Part shown: piece after piece, positions 42,950-51,706 of the stretch
Layout of the letters: the number at the start of each line of letters is the position of its first letter
How positions within the stretch are numbered: position 1 is the stretch's first letter
Assembly: GCF_008041935.1 (NCBI RefSeq)
Contig: NZ_VKAC01000009.1
Coordinates: forward strand, 161,109 to 225,108
DNA: 64,000 bases
Source: Quadrisphaera setariae
GTDB lineage: Bacteria > Actinomycetota > Actinomycetes > Actinomycetales > Quadrisphaeraceae
Reading direction: 5' to 3'
The notes under the pieces: model-generated
The model's input: only the letters and a program-made list of their open reading frames with translations
What the model was told of the DNA's origin: nothing
Database searches by the model: none
Made by a program: the position numbers and the translations under genes

Positions 42950-44457
42950 GCGCGGCGACGACCACGGCGACGAGCCCGGGCAGCGCCGTCAGAGTGCGCA
43001 TCGCGCCGTCCCCGACCGGCGTGCCCCACGTCGGGTTCCTGCGCACGGCGCTGTTCAACTGGGCCTACGCCCGGCACACCGGCGGCACGTTCGTGCTGCG
43101 CATCGAGGACACCGACCTCGCCCGCCACAGCGAGGAGAGCTACCACCAGATGGTGGAGGCGCTGCGCTGGCTGGGCCTGGAGTGGGACGAGGGCGTGGAG
43201 GTCGGCGGCCCCCACGAGCCGTACCGCCAGTCGCAGCGCAGCGCGCTGTACGCGGACGTGCTCGCGAAGCTCGTCGAGGGCGGGTACGTCTACGAGTCGT
43301 TCTCCACCCCGGAGGAGGCCGCCGAGCGGCGCCGCGCCGCGGGGGAGGATCCCCAGCGCGGGTACGACAACGCCGACCGCGACACGACGGAGGCCGCGAA
43401 GCAGCAGTTCAGGGCGGCCGGCCGCGAGCCGGTGTGGCGCCTGCGGATGCCCGACGGAGACCACTCCTTCCACGACCTCGTGCGCGGCGAGGTCCGCTTC
43501 CCCGCCGGGTCGGTGCCCGACTACGTCGTGGCCCGCGCCGACGGCACGCCGCTGTACACGCTGGTCAACCCCGTCGACGACGCGCTGATGGGCATCACCC
43601 ACGTGCTGCGCGGAGAGGACCTGCTCTCCTCCACGCCCCGCCAGCTGGCGCTGTTCGACGCGCTCAAGGCCATCGGGACGGCGCACGTCACGCCCCTGTA
43701 CGGGCACATGCCGTACGTCATGGGCGAGGGCAACCGGAAGCTGTCCAAGCGCGACCCGGAGTCCAACCTCTTCGTCCACCGCGAGCGGGGCTTCCTGCCC
43801 GAGGGGCTGCTCAACTACCTCGCGCTGCTCGGCTGGTCGATCGGCCCCGACCGGGACGTCTTCACCCCGGCGGAGATGGTCGAGGCGTTCGACGTCGCCG
43901 ACGTCGTCGCGAGCCCGTCGAGGTTCGACCTGAAGAAGGCCGAGGCCATCAACGCCGCTCACATGCGGCTGCTGGCCCCCGAGGCGTTCGAGGCGCGGGT
44001 GCGGGAGCGGCTCCAGGCCGACGGCGTGCTGCCCGAGCAGCCGAGCGAGCGCCAGCTGGCGCTGCTGGCCGGTGCGGCCCCGCTGGTGCAGGAGCGCATG
44101 GTGCTGCTCGGGGAGGCCGCGCCGATGCTCGGCTTCCTCTTCGTCGACGACGACGCGCTCGTGGTCGAGGACGACGCCCGCTCCTCGCTGCGCCCCGAGG
44201 CCGCCGACGTGCTCGACGCCTCCCTGGCGGCGCTGTCGGCCCTCGACGACGACGCGTGGGTCGCGGCGTCGCTGGAGGCCGCGCTGCGGGAAGCGCTCGT
44301 GGACGGGCTGGGCGTCAAGCCCAAGTTCGCCTTCGCGCCGCTGCGCGTGGCGGTCACCGGCCGTCGCGTCTCACCGCCGCTGTTCGAGTCGATGGAGCTG
44401 CTCGGACGCTCCAGCGGCCTGGCGCGCCTGCAGGCCCTGAGGGCCTCCCTGGGGTGA
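42946..44457 (+). CDS. gltX: Glutamyl-tRNA synthetase (probably non-discriminating)
   Basis: 503-residue class I synthetase. The HIGH-type motif is [20 protein letters not shown] near residue 20; the KMSKS-type motif is [14 protein letters not shown] near 265. [28 protein letters not shown] and the C-terminal anticodon-binding domain follow. Because the genome segment encodes GatCAB and no GlnRS is seen, the enzyme probably charges both tRNA-Glu and tRNA-Gln with glutamate. A tRNA-Gln and a tRNA-Glu gene lie just over 1 kb downstream. Start overlaps the FAH stop (ATGA). Confidence 0.96.
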   Translation: MSAATTTATSPGSAVRVRIAPSPTGVPHVGFLRTALFNWAYARHTGGTFVLRIEDTDLARHSEESYHQMVEALRWLGLEWDEGVEVGGPHEPYRQSQRSALYADVLAKLVEGGYVYESFSTPEEAAERRRAAGEDPQRGYDNADRDTTEAAKQQFRAAGREPVWRLRMPDGDHSFHDLVRGEVRFPAGSVPDYVVARADGTPLYTLVNPVDDALMGITHVLRGEDLLSSTPRQLALFDALKAIGTAHVTPLYGHMPYVMGEGNRKLSKRDPESNLFVHRERGFLPEGLLNYLALLGWSIGPDRDVFTPAEMVEAFDVADVVASPSRFDLKKAEAINAAHMRLLAPEAFEARVRERLQADGVLPEQPSERQLALLAGAAPLVQERMVLLGEAAPMLGFLFVDDDALVVEDDARSSLRPEAADVLDASLAALSALDDDAWVAASLEAALREALVDGLGVKPKFAFAPLRVAVTGRRVSPPLFESMELLGRSSGLARLQALRASLG

Positions 44458-45494
44458 GGCCGGCCCCGCGCGGGCAGGTCGACGAGCAGGTGCGCTGGGG
44501 CCCGCGCCCGTACCCGCAGCTGCTGCGCGGGCCCCGGCACCGCTGGTGGCGCCCCCTGCTGGGCGCCGCCGTGGTGCTCGCCGGCCTCGTCGTCCTCCTG
44601 CTGGCGGTGGGCGCGGCCTACGCGGTGGCGGACGCCCTCCTCGGGCGTCCTCCCACCGACGAGGAGGCGCTCGCGAGCCCGTGGGCGTTCCTGGGGAACA
44701 ACCTCGTGCTCGCGGCGCTCGTCCCGCTCAGCTGGGCGGCCGTGCGCGTCGGGCACGGCATCGCGCCGCGCTGGCAGGCCTCCGTGGTCGGTCGCACCCG
44801 GTGGCGCTGGATGGTGCAGTCGGGGCTGCTGCCCGCCGCCGTGGTGGGCGGCAGCGTGCTCGGGCTGGGGCTGCTCGCGACGGCCGCCGGCCAGGAGCCG
44901 TTCGGCTCGGGCGACCAGCGCAGCCCCACCACGACGGCCGCGCTCGTCGTCGTCGTCCTGCTCACCACCCCGCTGCAGGCGGCGGGGGAGGAGCACCTCT
45001 TCCGCGGGTGGATGAGCCAGGCCGTCGGCTCGTGGTTCCGCCGCCCCGTCGCGGGGGCGGTCGTGGCGGCGCTGGTCTCGGCGGCGGCGTTCGCCTTCGC
45101 CCACGGCGACCAGGACCCGTGGCTGTACGCCGACAGGTTCCTCTTCGGCCTCACCGCCTCCTACCTCGCCTGGCGCACCGGGGGGCTCGAGACGGGCATC
45201 GCCTTCCACGCCGTGAACAACGTGGTCGTCTTCATGCCGACGGTGCTCGCGGGCGGGCTCGGGGAGTCGCTGCAGACCACGTCGGCCTCGCCGCTGCTGG
45301 TGCTCGTGGACGTCGTGGGGTTCGCGCTCATCGCCCTCGGGACGACGCGGCTCGCCCGTCGGAGGGGGCTGGTTCGGCTCTCGGCCCCACCCTGTGTAGA
45401 GTCTTCCCTCGGCGCGGTCACGCGGAACGGTCTGCAGGCCGAATCTCGGGACAGTGCCAGTGCTTCGATCACTGAAGGTGAGAACCCCAGGTGA
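44454..45494 (+). CDS. CPBP family intramembrane metalloprotease
   Basis: 346-residue membrane protein with all three CPBP motifs: EExxxR as [10 protein letters not shown] (about residue 182), FxxxH as FAFAHGD (about 217) and HxxxN as FHAVNNVV (about 254). Six to eight helices are apparent. The family cleaves membrane-embedded substrates, but targets in actinobacteria are largely unknown. The GTG overlaps the gltX stop. The last about 35 residues (after [10 protein letters not shown]) are non-hydrophobic and their codons overlap the probable tRNA-Gln promoter, so the tail may be non-functional. Confidence 0.85.
   Translation: MRPAPRGQVDEQVRWGPRPYPQLLRGPRHRWWRPLLGAAVVLAGLVVLLLAVGAAYAVADALLGRPPTDEEALASPWAFLGNNLVLAALVPLSWAAVRVGHGIAPRWQASVVGRTRWRWMVQSGLLPAAVVGGSVLGLGLLATAAGQEPFGSGDQRSPTTTAALVVVVLLTTPLQAAGEEHLFRGWMSQAVGSWFRRPVAGAVVAALVSAAAFAFAHGDQDPWLYADRFLFGLTASYLAWRTGGLETGIAFHAVNNVVVFMPTVLAGGLGESLQTTSASPLLVLVDVVGFALIALGTTRLARRRGLVRLSAPPCVESSLGAVTRNGLQAESRDSASASITEGENPR
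45397..45402 (+). promoter_or_regulatory. Probable -10 of the tRNA-Gln/tRNA-Glu operon
   Basis: TAGAGT about 98 nt before tRNA-Gln, with TTCGGC 18 bp upstream as a weak -35. It lies inside the 3' end of the CPBP gene. Confidence 0.35.
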
Positions 45495-45499
45495 TCGGG

Positions 45500-45570
45500 T
45501 GGGGTATGGTGTAATTGGCAGCACAAGGGATTCTGATTCCCTTAGTCTAGGTTCGAGTCCTGGTACCCCA
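45500..45570 (+). tRNA. tRNA-Gln (anticodon CUG)
   Basis: Cloverleaf read by eye: acceptor TGGGGTA pairs with TACCCCA; anticodon stem AGGGA/TCCCT encloses loop TTCTGAT (anticodon CTG, reads CAG); T-arm contains GGTTCGAGTCC. 71 nt without CCA. It is a substrate of GltX plus GatCAB and of MnmA-type thiolation for the UUG isoacceptor group. Confidence 0.93.
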
Positions 45571-45572
45571 GC

Positions 45573-45645
45573 GGCCCCGTTGTGTAGTGGCCTAGCACGC
45601 CGCCCTCTCAAGGCGGTAGCGCGGGTTCGAATCCCGTCGGGGCTA
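45573..45645 (+). tRNA. tRNA-Glu (anticodon CUC)
   Basis: Acceptor GGCCCCG pairs with CGGGGCT (one G-U); anticodon stem CCGCC/GGCGG encloses loop CTCTCAA (anticodon CTC, reads GAG); T-arm GCGGGTTCGAATCCCGT. It starts 2 nt after tRNA-Gln, so both come from one precursor. Confidence 0.93.
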
Positions 45646-45650
45646 CACCC

Positions 45651-45688
45651 GAGGCCCGGTGCGCGAGAGCGCACCGGGCCTCTTTTTT
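45651..45688 (+). terminator. Rho-independent terminator of the tRNA operon
   Basis: Perfect 14-bp stem GAGGCCCGGTGCGC with GCGCACCGGGCCTC around a GAGA loop, followed by six T. This is the only classical U-tailed terminator in the window. Confidence 0.95.
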
Positions 45689-45756
45689 CGTGCCACGAGG
45701 CAGCCGCTGACGAGTGCTGGACCGCAACGGGGCGCCCGGCTGCGGACGCGACAGGG

Positions 45757-46476
45757 TCAGGCGGAGCGGGCGAGGGCGTCCGAGAGGCGGGAGGCCGCCG
45801 CCAGCACCGCTTCGGCGTGCAGGCGGCCGGGCTGGCGGCCCAGGCGCTGCAGGGGCCCGGAGACGGACACCGCGGCCACGACGCGCCCCGCGGGGGAGCG
45901 CACGGGCGCCGAGACGGACGCCACGCCGTCCTCGCGCTCGGCGGCCGAGCTGGCCCAGCCCCGCCGGCGCACGGCGGCGAGCCCGGCGGCGCTGAAGGCC
46001 GCGCCGGACAGGCCGCGGTGCAGGCGCTCGGGGTCCTCCCAGGCCAGGAGCACCTGCGCGGCCGACCCGGCGTGCATGGACAGGGAGGCGCCCACGGGCA
46101 CGGAGTCGCGCAGACCCGGGCCGGGGCGGTCCGCGGCGGCCACGCAGACGCGCACATCGCCCTGGCGGCGGTACAGCTGGGCGCTCTCGTGCGCGGAGTC
46201 GCGCAGGGCGGCGAGGACGGGGCCGGCGCTGGCCAGCAGGCGGTCCTCGCCGGCGGCCGCGGCCAGCTCTCCCAGGCGCGCGCCCAGCACGAACCGGCCC
46301 TGCAGGTCGCGCGCCACGAGGCGGTGGTGCTCGAGGGCGACGGCGAGGCGGTGGGCCGTCGGGCGGGACAGCTGCGTCGCGCTGACGAGCTGCGCGAGGG
46401 AGAGGGGGCCCGCCTCGAGAGCGGTGAGCACGCCGACGGCCTTGTCCAGGACGCCGACTCCGCTAGACTTGTCCAC
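45757..46476 (-). CDS. ndgR: IclR-family regulator NdgR/LtbR of branched-chain amino acid genes
   Basis: 239-residue IclR regulator. The N-terminal winged helix-turn-helix is LSLAQLVSATQLSRPTAHRLAVALEHHRL; the effector domain contains ESAQLYRRQGDVRVCVAAAD, VPVGASLSMHAGSAAQVLLAWE and EREDGVASVSAPVR. The start VDKSSGVGVLDKAVGVL and overall length match Streptomyces NdgR and corynebacterial LtbR, which control leuCD and other amino acid genes and are always divergent from leuC, as here. GTG 46476 is chosen on that basis; the longer frame to 46611 runs into the leuC leader. A TCTC-N7-GAGA palindrome lies in the intergenic region. Confidence 0.92.
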   Translation of the reverse strand: MDKSSGVGVLDKAVGVLTALEAGPLSLAQLVSATQLSRPTAHRLAVALEHHRLVARDLQGRFVLGARLGELAAAAGEDRLLASAGPVLAALRDSAHESAQLYRRQGDVRVCVAAADRPGPGLRDSVPVGASLSMHAGSAAQVLLAWEDPERLHRGLSGAAFSAAGLAAVRRRGWASSAAEREDGVASVSAPVRSPAGRVVAAVSVSGPLQRLGRQPGRLHAEAVLAAASRLSDALARSA

Positions 46477-46491
46477 GGCTCGATACTCCCG

Positions 46492-46506
46492 TCTCGAATG
46501 CTGAGA
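46492..46506. promoter_or_regulatory. Putative NdgR operator between ndgR and leuC
   Basis: TCTCGAATGCTGAGA is an imperfect palindrome (TCTC-N7-GAGA) midway between the two divergent starts. The same outer pattern occurs at 22405-22419 inside the palindrome before ilvB. Confidence 0.5.
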
Positions 46507-46561
46507 ACGCAAACCAGCTGGCGACACGCCGGGACGGGCAGGACCTGATGTGGAGGACGCA

Positions 46562-47989
46562 GTGGGACGCACGCTGGCCGAGAAGGTCTGGGACGCGCAC
46601 GTGGTGCGCAAGGGGGCTGCGGGTGAGCCCGACCTGCTCTACATCGACCTGCACCTCATCCACGAGGTCACCAGCCCGCAGGCCTTCGACGGCCTGCGCG
46701 AGGCCGGCCGCCCGGTGCGCCGCCCCGACCTGACGATCGCCACCGAGGACCACAACATCCCCACGGTGGACATCGACAAGCCCATCGCGGACCTCGTCAG
46801 CCGCACCCAGGTCGACACGCTGCGCCGCAACGCGGCCGAGTTCGGCGTGCGCATCCACTCCCTGGGTGACGTCGACCAGGGCATCGTCCACGTGGTCGGC
46901 CCGCAGACCGGTCTGACCCAGCCGGGCATGACCATCGTCTGCGGCGACTCGCACACCTCCACGCACGGCGCGTTCGGCGCGCTGGCGTTCGGCATCGGCA
47001 CCTCCGAGGTCGAGCACGTGCTCGCCACCCAGACGCTGCCGCTGGCCCCGTTCAAGACGATGGCCATCACCGTGGACGGCGAGCTGCCCGAAGGCACCAC
47101 CAGCAAGGACATCATCCTCGCGGTGATCGCCAAGATCGGCACCGGTGGCGGCCAGGGCTACGTGCTCGAGTACCGCGGCGAGGCGATCCGGGCGCTGTCC
47201 ATGGAGTCGCGCCTGACCGTCTGCAACATGTCGATCGAGGCGGGCGCCCGCGCCGGCATGATCGCGCCGGACGAGAAGACCGTCGCCTACATCAAGGACA
47301 AGCCCCACGCCCCCAAGGGCGCCGACTGGGACGCGGCGGTCGCGAGCTGGAGCGAGCTCGTCACCGACGACGACGCCGTCTTCGACGCCGAGGTCGTCAT
47401 CTCCGCGGCCGACCTGGAGCCCTTCGTCACCTGGGGCACCAACCCCGGCCAGGGCGTGCCGCTGAGCGCGTCCGTGCCCGACCCGGCGCAGATGACCGAC
47501 GAGGGCGAGCGCGCCGCCGCCGAGCGCTCCCTGGAGTACATGGGCCTGCAGGCCGGCACCCCGATGCGCGAGATCGCCGTCGACACGGTCTTCATCGGCT
47601 CCTGCACCAACGGCCGCATCGAGGACCTGCGCGTCGCGGCCGACGTCCTCAAGGGTCGGAAGGTCGCCGAGGGCGTCCGCCTCATGGTGGTGCCCGGCTC
47701 GGTGCGCGTGCGCCTGCAGGCCATGGAGGAGGGCCTGGACCAGGTCTTCCTCGACGCCGGCGGCGAGTGGCGCGGCGCGGGCTGCTCCATGTGCCTGGGC
47801 ATGAACCCCGACCAGCTCGCCGTCGGCGAGCGCGCGGCCAGCACGTCCAACCGCAACTTCGAGGGCCGCCAGGGCAAGGGCGGGCGCACCCACCTCGTCT
47901 CCGTGCCCGTGGCCGCCGCCACCGCGGTGCGCGGCACCCTGTCCAGCCCCGCCGACCTCGCCCCGGCCGCCCAGCCGGCCCTGGTCTGA
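46562..47989 (+). CDS. leuC: 3-isopropylmalate dehydratase large subunit LeuC
   Basis: 475-residue aconitase-family subunit that isomerises isopropylmalate, and citramalate in the CimA route. The three 4Fe-4S cysteines are Cys348 (GSCTNGR), Cys408 and Cys411 (GCSMCLG). [20 protein letters not shown] is a family signature. GTG 46562 gives the usual start [18 protein letters not shown] and has GGAGG at 46552-46556; GTG 46550 in frame would lack a ribosome site. It is controlled by the ndgR-leuC intergenic region and followed by leuD. Confidence 0.97.
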   Translation: MGRTLAEKVWDAHVVRKGAAGEPDLLYIDLHLIHEVTSPQAFDGLREAGRPVRRPDLTIATEDHNIPTVDIDKPIADLVSRTQVDTLRRNAAEFGVRIHSLGDVDQGIVHVVGPQTGLTQPGMTIVCGDSHTSTHGAFGALAFGIGTSEVEHVLATQTLPLAPFKTMAITVDGELPEGTTSKDIILAVIAKIGTGGGQGYVLEYRGEAIRALSMESRLTVCNMSIEAGARAGMIAPDEKTVAYIKDKPHAPKGADWDAAVASWSELVTDDDAVFDAEVVISAADLEPFVTWGTNPGQGVPLSASVPDPAQMTDEGERAAAERSLEYMGLQAGTPMREIAVDTVFIGSCTNGRIEDLRVAADVLKGRKVAEGVRLMVVPGSVRVRLQAMEEGLDQVFLDAGGEWRGAGCSMCLGMNPDQLAVGERAASTSNRNFEGRQGKGGRTHLVSVPVAAATAVRGTLSSPADLAPAAQPALV

Positions 47990-48025
47990 GCCCGGAACCG
48001 CCGAAGAGGAGCGCGAGGTACTGAC

Positions 48026-48631
48026 ATGGCTCTGGAGCCCTTCACCACCCACACCGGGGTCGGCGTGCCGCTGCGCCGCAGCAACGTCGACACCGACCAG
48101 ATCATCCCGGCGGTCTACCTCAAGCGGGTCACCAAGACCGGCTTCGAGGACGGCCTGTTCGCCGCCTGGCGCAACGACCCGACCTTCGTGCTGAACAAGG
48201 ACGCCTTCCGGAACGGGTCGGTGCTCGTCGCCGGTCCCGACTTCGGCACCGGCTCCTCGCGCGAGCACGCCGTCTGGGCCCTCAAGGACTACGGGTTCCG
48301 CGTGGTGCTCAGCTCCCGGTTCGCGGACATCTTCCGCGGCAACTCCGGCAAGCAGGGCCTGCTCGCCGGCCAGATGTCCCAGGACGACGTCGAGCAGCTG
48401 TGGAAGCTCCTCGACAACGACCCGGGCGCCACCGTCACGGTCGACCTCGCCGAGAAGACCGCCACCTGCGGCACCGCGGTGTTCCCGTTCCAGGTGGACG
48501 ACTACACCCGCTGGCGCCTCATGGAGGGCCTGGACGACATCGGCCTCACCCTGCGCCACGAGGCGGACATCGACGCGTTCGAGGCCACCCGTCCCAGCTG
48601 GAAGCCGGCCACGCTGCCCGTCCTGTCCTGA
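48026..48631 (+). CDS. leuD: 3-isopropylmalate dehydratase small subunit LeuD
   Basis: 201-residue swivel-domain subunit paired with LeuC. Markers: [54 protein letters not shown] and NSGKQGLL. The 36-bp gap to leuC contains GAGGAGCGCGAGG as ribosome site. A strong hairpin follows the stop, so leuCD forms its own operon. Confidence 0.97.
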   Translation: MALEPFTTHTGVGVPLRRSNVDTDQIIPAVYLKRVTKTGFEDGLFAAWRNDPTFVLNKDAFRNGSVLVAGPDFGTGSSREHAVWALKDYGFRVVLSSRFADIFRGNSGKQGLLAGQMSQDDVEQLWKLLDNDPGATVTVDLAEKTATCGTAVFPFQVDDYTRWRLMEGLDDIGLTLRHEADIDAFEATRPSWKPATLPVLS

Positions 48632-48645
48632 GACGTCCGTGATCA

Positions 48646-48684
48646 GGCGGTGACCACCCGGTGACGCACCGGGTGGTCACCGCC
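48646..48684 (+). terminator. leuCD terminator
   Basis: Perfect 18-bp stem starting GGCGGTGACCACCCGGTG (48646-48663) with its complement at 48667-48684 and a 3-nt ACG loop, then GTTCT. It is 14 bp after the leuD stop. Confidence 0.8.
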
Positions 48685-48780
48685 CGTTCTGCCCCGGTGC
48701 AGACCTGGTGCAGACTTGCTGGACGCCCCAGCGGCCGGTCGCGCGTCCCGCGCGCTCGAGGGGCGAACACGAGGGGACCC

Positions 48781-50115
48781 ATGAGCAGCACTCTGACCGT
48801 CACCGGTGGCGCGCCCCTGAAGGGCAGCGTCGCCGTGCGAGGCGCCAAGAACTTCGTGACCAAGGCGATGGTGGCCTCCCTGCTGGGAGAGACCACGTCC
48901 CGCCTGCGCAACGTGCCGGACATCAGCGACGTGGCCGTCGTCCGCGGCCTGCTGGAGCTGCACGGCGTGCGCGTCTCCGAGGGCGCCGAGGACGGTGAGC
49001 TGGTCCTCGACCCGGCCGACGTCGAGGTGGCCGCCGTGGCCGACATCGACGCCCACGCCGGCTCCAGCCGCATCCCCGTGCTGTTCTGCGGTCCGCTGGT
49101 GCACCGCCTGGGCGAGGCGTTCATCCCCGACCTCGGCGGCTGCCGCATCGGCGACCGGCCCATCAACTACCACCTCGACGTGCTGCGCCAGTTCGGCGCC
49201 GTGGTGGACAAGCGCCCCTCCGGCATCGCGCTGAGCGCCCCTCGCCGCCTGCGCGGCACCCGCATCGCCCTGCCCTACCCCAGCGTCGGGACGACGGAGC
49301 AGGTGCTCCTGACGGCCGTGCGGGCCGAGGGCGTCACCGAGCTGCGCAACGCCGCCGTCGAGCCGGAGGTGCTCGACCTCATCGCGGTGCTGCAGAAGAT
49401 GGGCTCGATCATCAGCGTCGACACCGACCGCGTCATCCGCATCGAGGGCGTCGACTCCCTCACCGGCTACGAGCACCGCGCCCTGCCCGACCGCATCGAG
49501 GCCGCCTCGTGGGGTGCTGCGGCCCTGGCCACCGGCGGTGACGTCTACGTCGAGGGCGCCCGCCAGCCCGACATGATGACCTTCCTGAACACCTTCCGGA
49601 AGATCGGCGGCGCGTTCGACGTCGACGACTCCGGCATCCGCTTCTCCCACCCCGGCGGCCCGCTGCGCTCCATCGCGCTCGAGACCGACGTGCACCCCGG
49701 CTTCATGACCGACTGGCAGCAGCCGCTCGTCGTCGCCCTCACCCAGGCCCAGGGGCTGTCGATCCTCCACGAGACCGTCTACGAGAACCGGCTCGGCTTC
49801 ACCGACGCCCTCGTGCGCATGGGCGCGACCATCCAGGTGTACCGCGAGTGCCTCGGGTCCACCCCGTGCCGCTTCGGCGCGCAGGACTTCCGCCACTCCG
49901 CGGTCGTCTCCGGGCCCACCCGCCTGCAGGGCGCGGACATCACCGTGCCGGACCTGCGCGGCGGCTTCAGCCAGCTCATCGCGGCGCTCGCCGCGGACGG
50001 CACCTCCCGCGTCCACGGCATCGACCTCATCGACCGCGGCTACGAGCACTTCGCCGACAAGCTCGCCGCCCTGGGCGCGCAGGCCGTCCGCGACGAGGAG
50101 CCCGCCCGGGTCTGA
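48781..50115 (+). CDS. murA: UDP-N-acetylglucosamine 1-carboxyvinyltransferase MurA
   Basis: 444-residue first committed enzyme of peptidoglycan synthesis, adding enolpyruvate to UDP-GlcNAc. The Lys/Asn pair is in RGAKNFVTKAMVAS (Lys23). The fosfomycin-target loop cysteine is present as Cys121 in LGGCRIGDRP, so fosfomycin sensitivity at this site is expected (mycobacterial MurA has Asp there). DLRGGFSQLIAALAA is the C-terminal family motif. ATG 48781 with GAGGGG upstream is preferred over the longer frame to 48661, which starts inside the leuCD terminator. Confidence 0.95.
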   Translation: MSSTLTVTGGAPLKGSVAVRGAKNFVTKAMVASLLGETTSRLRNVPDISDVAVVRGLLELHGVRVSEGAEDGELVLDPADVEVAAVADIDAHAGSSRIPVLFCGPLVHRLGEAFIPDLGGCRIGDRPINYHLDVLRQFGAVVDKRPSGIALSAPRRLRGTRIALPYPSVGTTEQVLLTAVRAEGVTELRNAAVEPEVLDLIAVLQKMGSIISVDTDRVIRIEGVDSLTGYEHRALPDRIEAASWGAAALATGGDVYVEGARQPDMMTFLNTFRKIGGAFDVDDSGIRFSHPGGPLRSIALETDVHPGFMTDWQQPLVVALTQAQGLSILHETVYENRLGFTDALVRMGATIQVYRECLGSTPCRFGAQDFRHSAVVSGPTRLQGADITVPDLRGGFSQLIAALAADGTSRVHGIDLIDRGYEHFADKLAALGAQAVRDEEPARV

Positions 50116-50158
50116 GCCCCAGGCAGACGCGCCAGGACCTGCTGCGACCCGGCGAGGG

Positions 50159-50872
50159 TCAGGCGCAGGCCTCGCGCCGCGGGCGACCCTCCAGGACGCT
50201 CGCGGTGCGGGGCCCGAGCCCGAGGGTGACGGCCTCGTCGAGCTCGGCGGCGGTGTCGACGTCCCGGCGCAGCCGCGCCAGGTCCAGGCCCACGGGCACC
50301 GCACCGTCGCGGCGGTGCGCCAGCGCCGACCCCTGGCCGAACCGCGGTCGCAGCAGACCGCCGGCAGGGCCGTGCAGCCACCCGGCGAGCAGCACCGTGC
50401 CCGTGCCGTCGGCGTCGGGCACGGCCGCCGTGCCCCCGGCGGCCAGCACGGGGAGCGCTTCGTCGAGGGCGGCGGCCAGGTCGCCCGGTCGCAGCCCGGG
50501 CACGTCGGCCAGGAGGACGGCGACGGGGCCGCGCTCGTCGCCCTGGAGGCGCAGCGCGGCGAGGCCCTCGTCGAGGGCCGCGAGCAGACCGCTGCCCGGC
50601 GCGGACTCGCGCACCACGCGGGCGCCCAGCGCCGCGAGGCGCTCGCCGCGCCCCACGTCGGCGCAGACCACGTGCACGGAGGCCACGCGCGGGCAGGCCA
50701 GCGCCGCCTCCACGGTGTCCAGGGCGATCGCCTCCGGCAGCCCGGGGACGTGGCGGACGACGTCGGCCAGCCGGCTCTTGGCGGTCGGACCGCCCTTGAC
50801 GGGCATCAGCAGGCGCCACCGCGACTCCGGGGCGCCGTCCTGGCGGCCGTCGCGGCAGGTGTCCTCGAGCAC
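50159..50872 (-). CDS. cofC: 2-phospho-L-lactate/PEP guanylyltransferase CofC (FbiD)
   Basis: 237-residue nucleotidyltransferase of coenzyme F420 synthesis that joins GTP to phosphoenolpyruvate or phospholactate. Motifs: LLMPVKGGPTAKSRLA, VHVVCADVGRGERLAALGARVV, VAVLLADVPGLRPGDL, AVPDADGTGTVLLAG and FGQGSALAHRRDGA. It is convergent with murA and divergent from plsC, the usual actinobacterial placement. The other F420 genes are not in the window. CAGGAT lies 6 nt before the GTG start. Confidence 0.9.
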   Translation of the reverse strand: MLEDTCRDGRQDGAPESRWRLLMPVKGGPTAKSRLADVVRHVPGLPEAIALDTVEAALACPRVASVHVVCADVGRGERLAALGARVVRESAPGSGLLAALDEGLAALRLQGDERGPVAVLLADVPGLRPGDLAAALDEALPVLAAGGTAAVPDADGTGTVLLAGWLHGPAGGLLRPRFGQGSALAHRRDGAVPVGLDLARLRRDVDTAAELDEAVTLGLGPRTASVLEGRPRREACA

Positions 50873-50884
50873 CCGACGATCCTG
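50873..50884 (-). promoter_or_regulatory. Leaderless-type -10 for cofC
   Basis: Minus-strand CAGGAT (50879-50884) ends 6 nt before the GTG at 50872. Confidence 0.4.
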
Positions 50885-50933
50885 CCAGCCCGCGCCAGCG
50901 GTGCCCGCGCTGCAGGTGGGGCGGTCCTCCGGC

Positions 50934-50947
50934 TAGCCTCGGCAGCC
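50934..50947 (+). promoter_or_regulatory. Leaderless-type -10 for plsC-gpsA
   Basis: TAGCCT at 50934-50939 ends 8 nt before GTG at 50948. Confidence 0.5.
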
Positions 50948-51706
50948 GTGTCCCTCCTGCAGCCCGGACTGGGCGTCCCCCTCGGTGCTGCGGCGGTGGT
51001 GGTGCGCGGCGTGCTGCGCACCGTGTCCCGCCACGAGTGGCGCGGCCTGGAGAACCTGCCCGACGGCGGCTGCGTCATCGCTGCCAACCACGTCTCCTGG
51101 CTCGACCCGGTGACGCTGGCCGACGTGCTGGTCGCCGCCGGCCCGGTGCCGCGGATCCTCGCGAAGGAGAGCCTGTTCCGCGCCCCCGTGCTGGGCGGGG
51201 TCCTGCGCGTCATGCGCGGGGTGCCGGTCAGCCGTGGCACGGGCGACGCCGCCGTGGCGCTCCAGCACGCCGTGGACGCGGTCCGCAGCGGAGACCGGGT
51301 GGTGATCTTCCCCGACGGCACGCTCACCAAGGACCCGGACGGCTGGCCCATGGTCGGCAAGACCGGCGCCGCGCGCCTGGCGCTGACCACGGGGGCGCCG
51401 CTCGTGCCGCTGGCGCAGTGGGGCCCGCAGCAGCTGCTGCCGCGCAAGGGGCGTCCCCGCCTCTTCCCCCGGCCCACGATGCGGGTCCTCGTGGGGGAGC
51501 CGATGGACCTGGCCGCCTACCAGGGCCGCCCGCTGACCCAGGCGCTGCTGAGGGAGGTCACCGAGCTCGTGGTCGACGCGATCGCCGAGCTGCTCTCGCA
51601 GCTGCGCGAGGAGCCGGTCCCGCCCCGCTGGGACCCCCGCACCGGCAGCCGACGCCCAGCGGTGGCGCCGCCGGCGGCGCGTCCCGAGGTCGAGGGAGCC
51701 CCGTGA
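50948..51706 (+). CDS. plsC: 1-acyl-sn-glycerol-3-phosphate acyltransferase
   Basis: 252-residue membrane-associated acyltransferase that makes phosphatidic acid. The catalytic motif is NHVSWLDPVT (the HX4D pair) near residue 46; the second motif is IFPDGTLTKDPDG, a variant of FPEGTRS; MRGVPVSRG lies between. GTG 50948 is chosen because TAGCCT precedes it and homology begins there; the upstream open frame is antisense to cofC. A Pro/Arg-rich tail of about 35 residues ends it. Co-transcribed with gpsA (GTGA overlap), which supplies glycerol-3-phosphate. Confidence 0.92.
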   Translation: MSLLQPGLGVPLGAAAVVVRGVLRTVSRHEWRGLENLPDGGCVIAANHVSWLDPVTLADVLVAAGPVPRILAKESLFRAPVLGGVLRVMRGVPVSRGTGDAAVALQHAVDAVRSGDRVVIFPDGTLTKDPDGWPMVGKTGAARLALTTGAPLVPLAQWGPQQLLPRKGRPRLFPRPTMRVLVGEPMDLAAYQGRPLTQALLREVTELVVDAIAELLSQLREEPVPPRWDPRTGSRRPAVAPPAARPEVEGAP

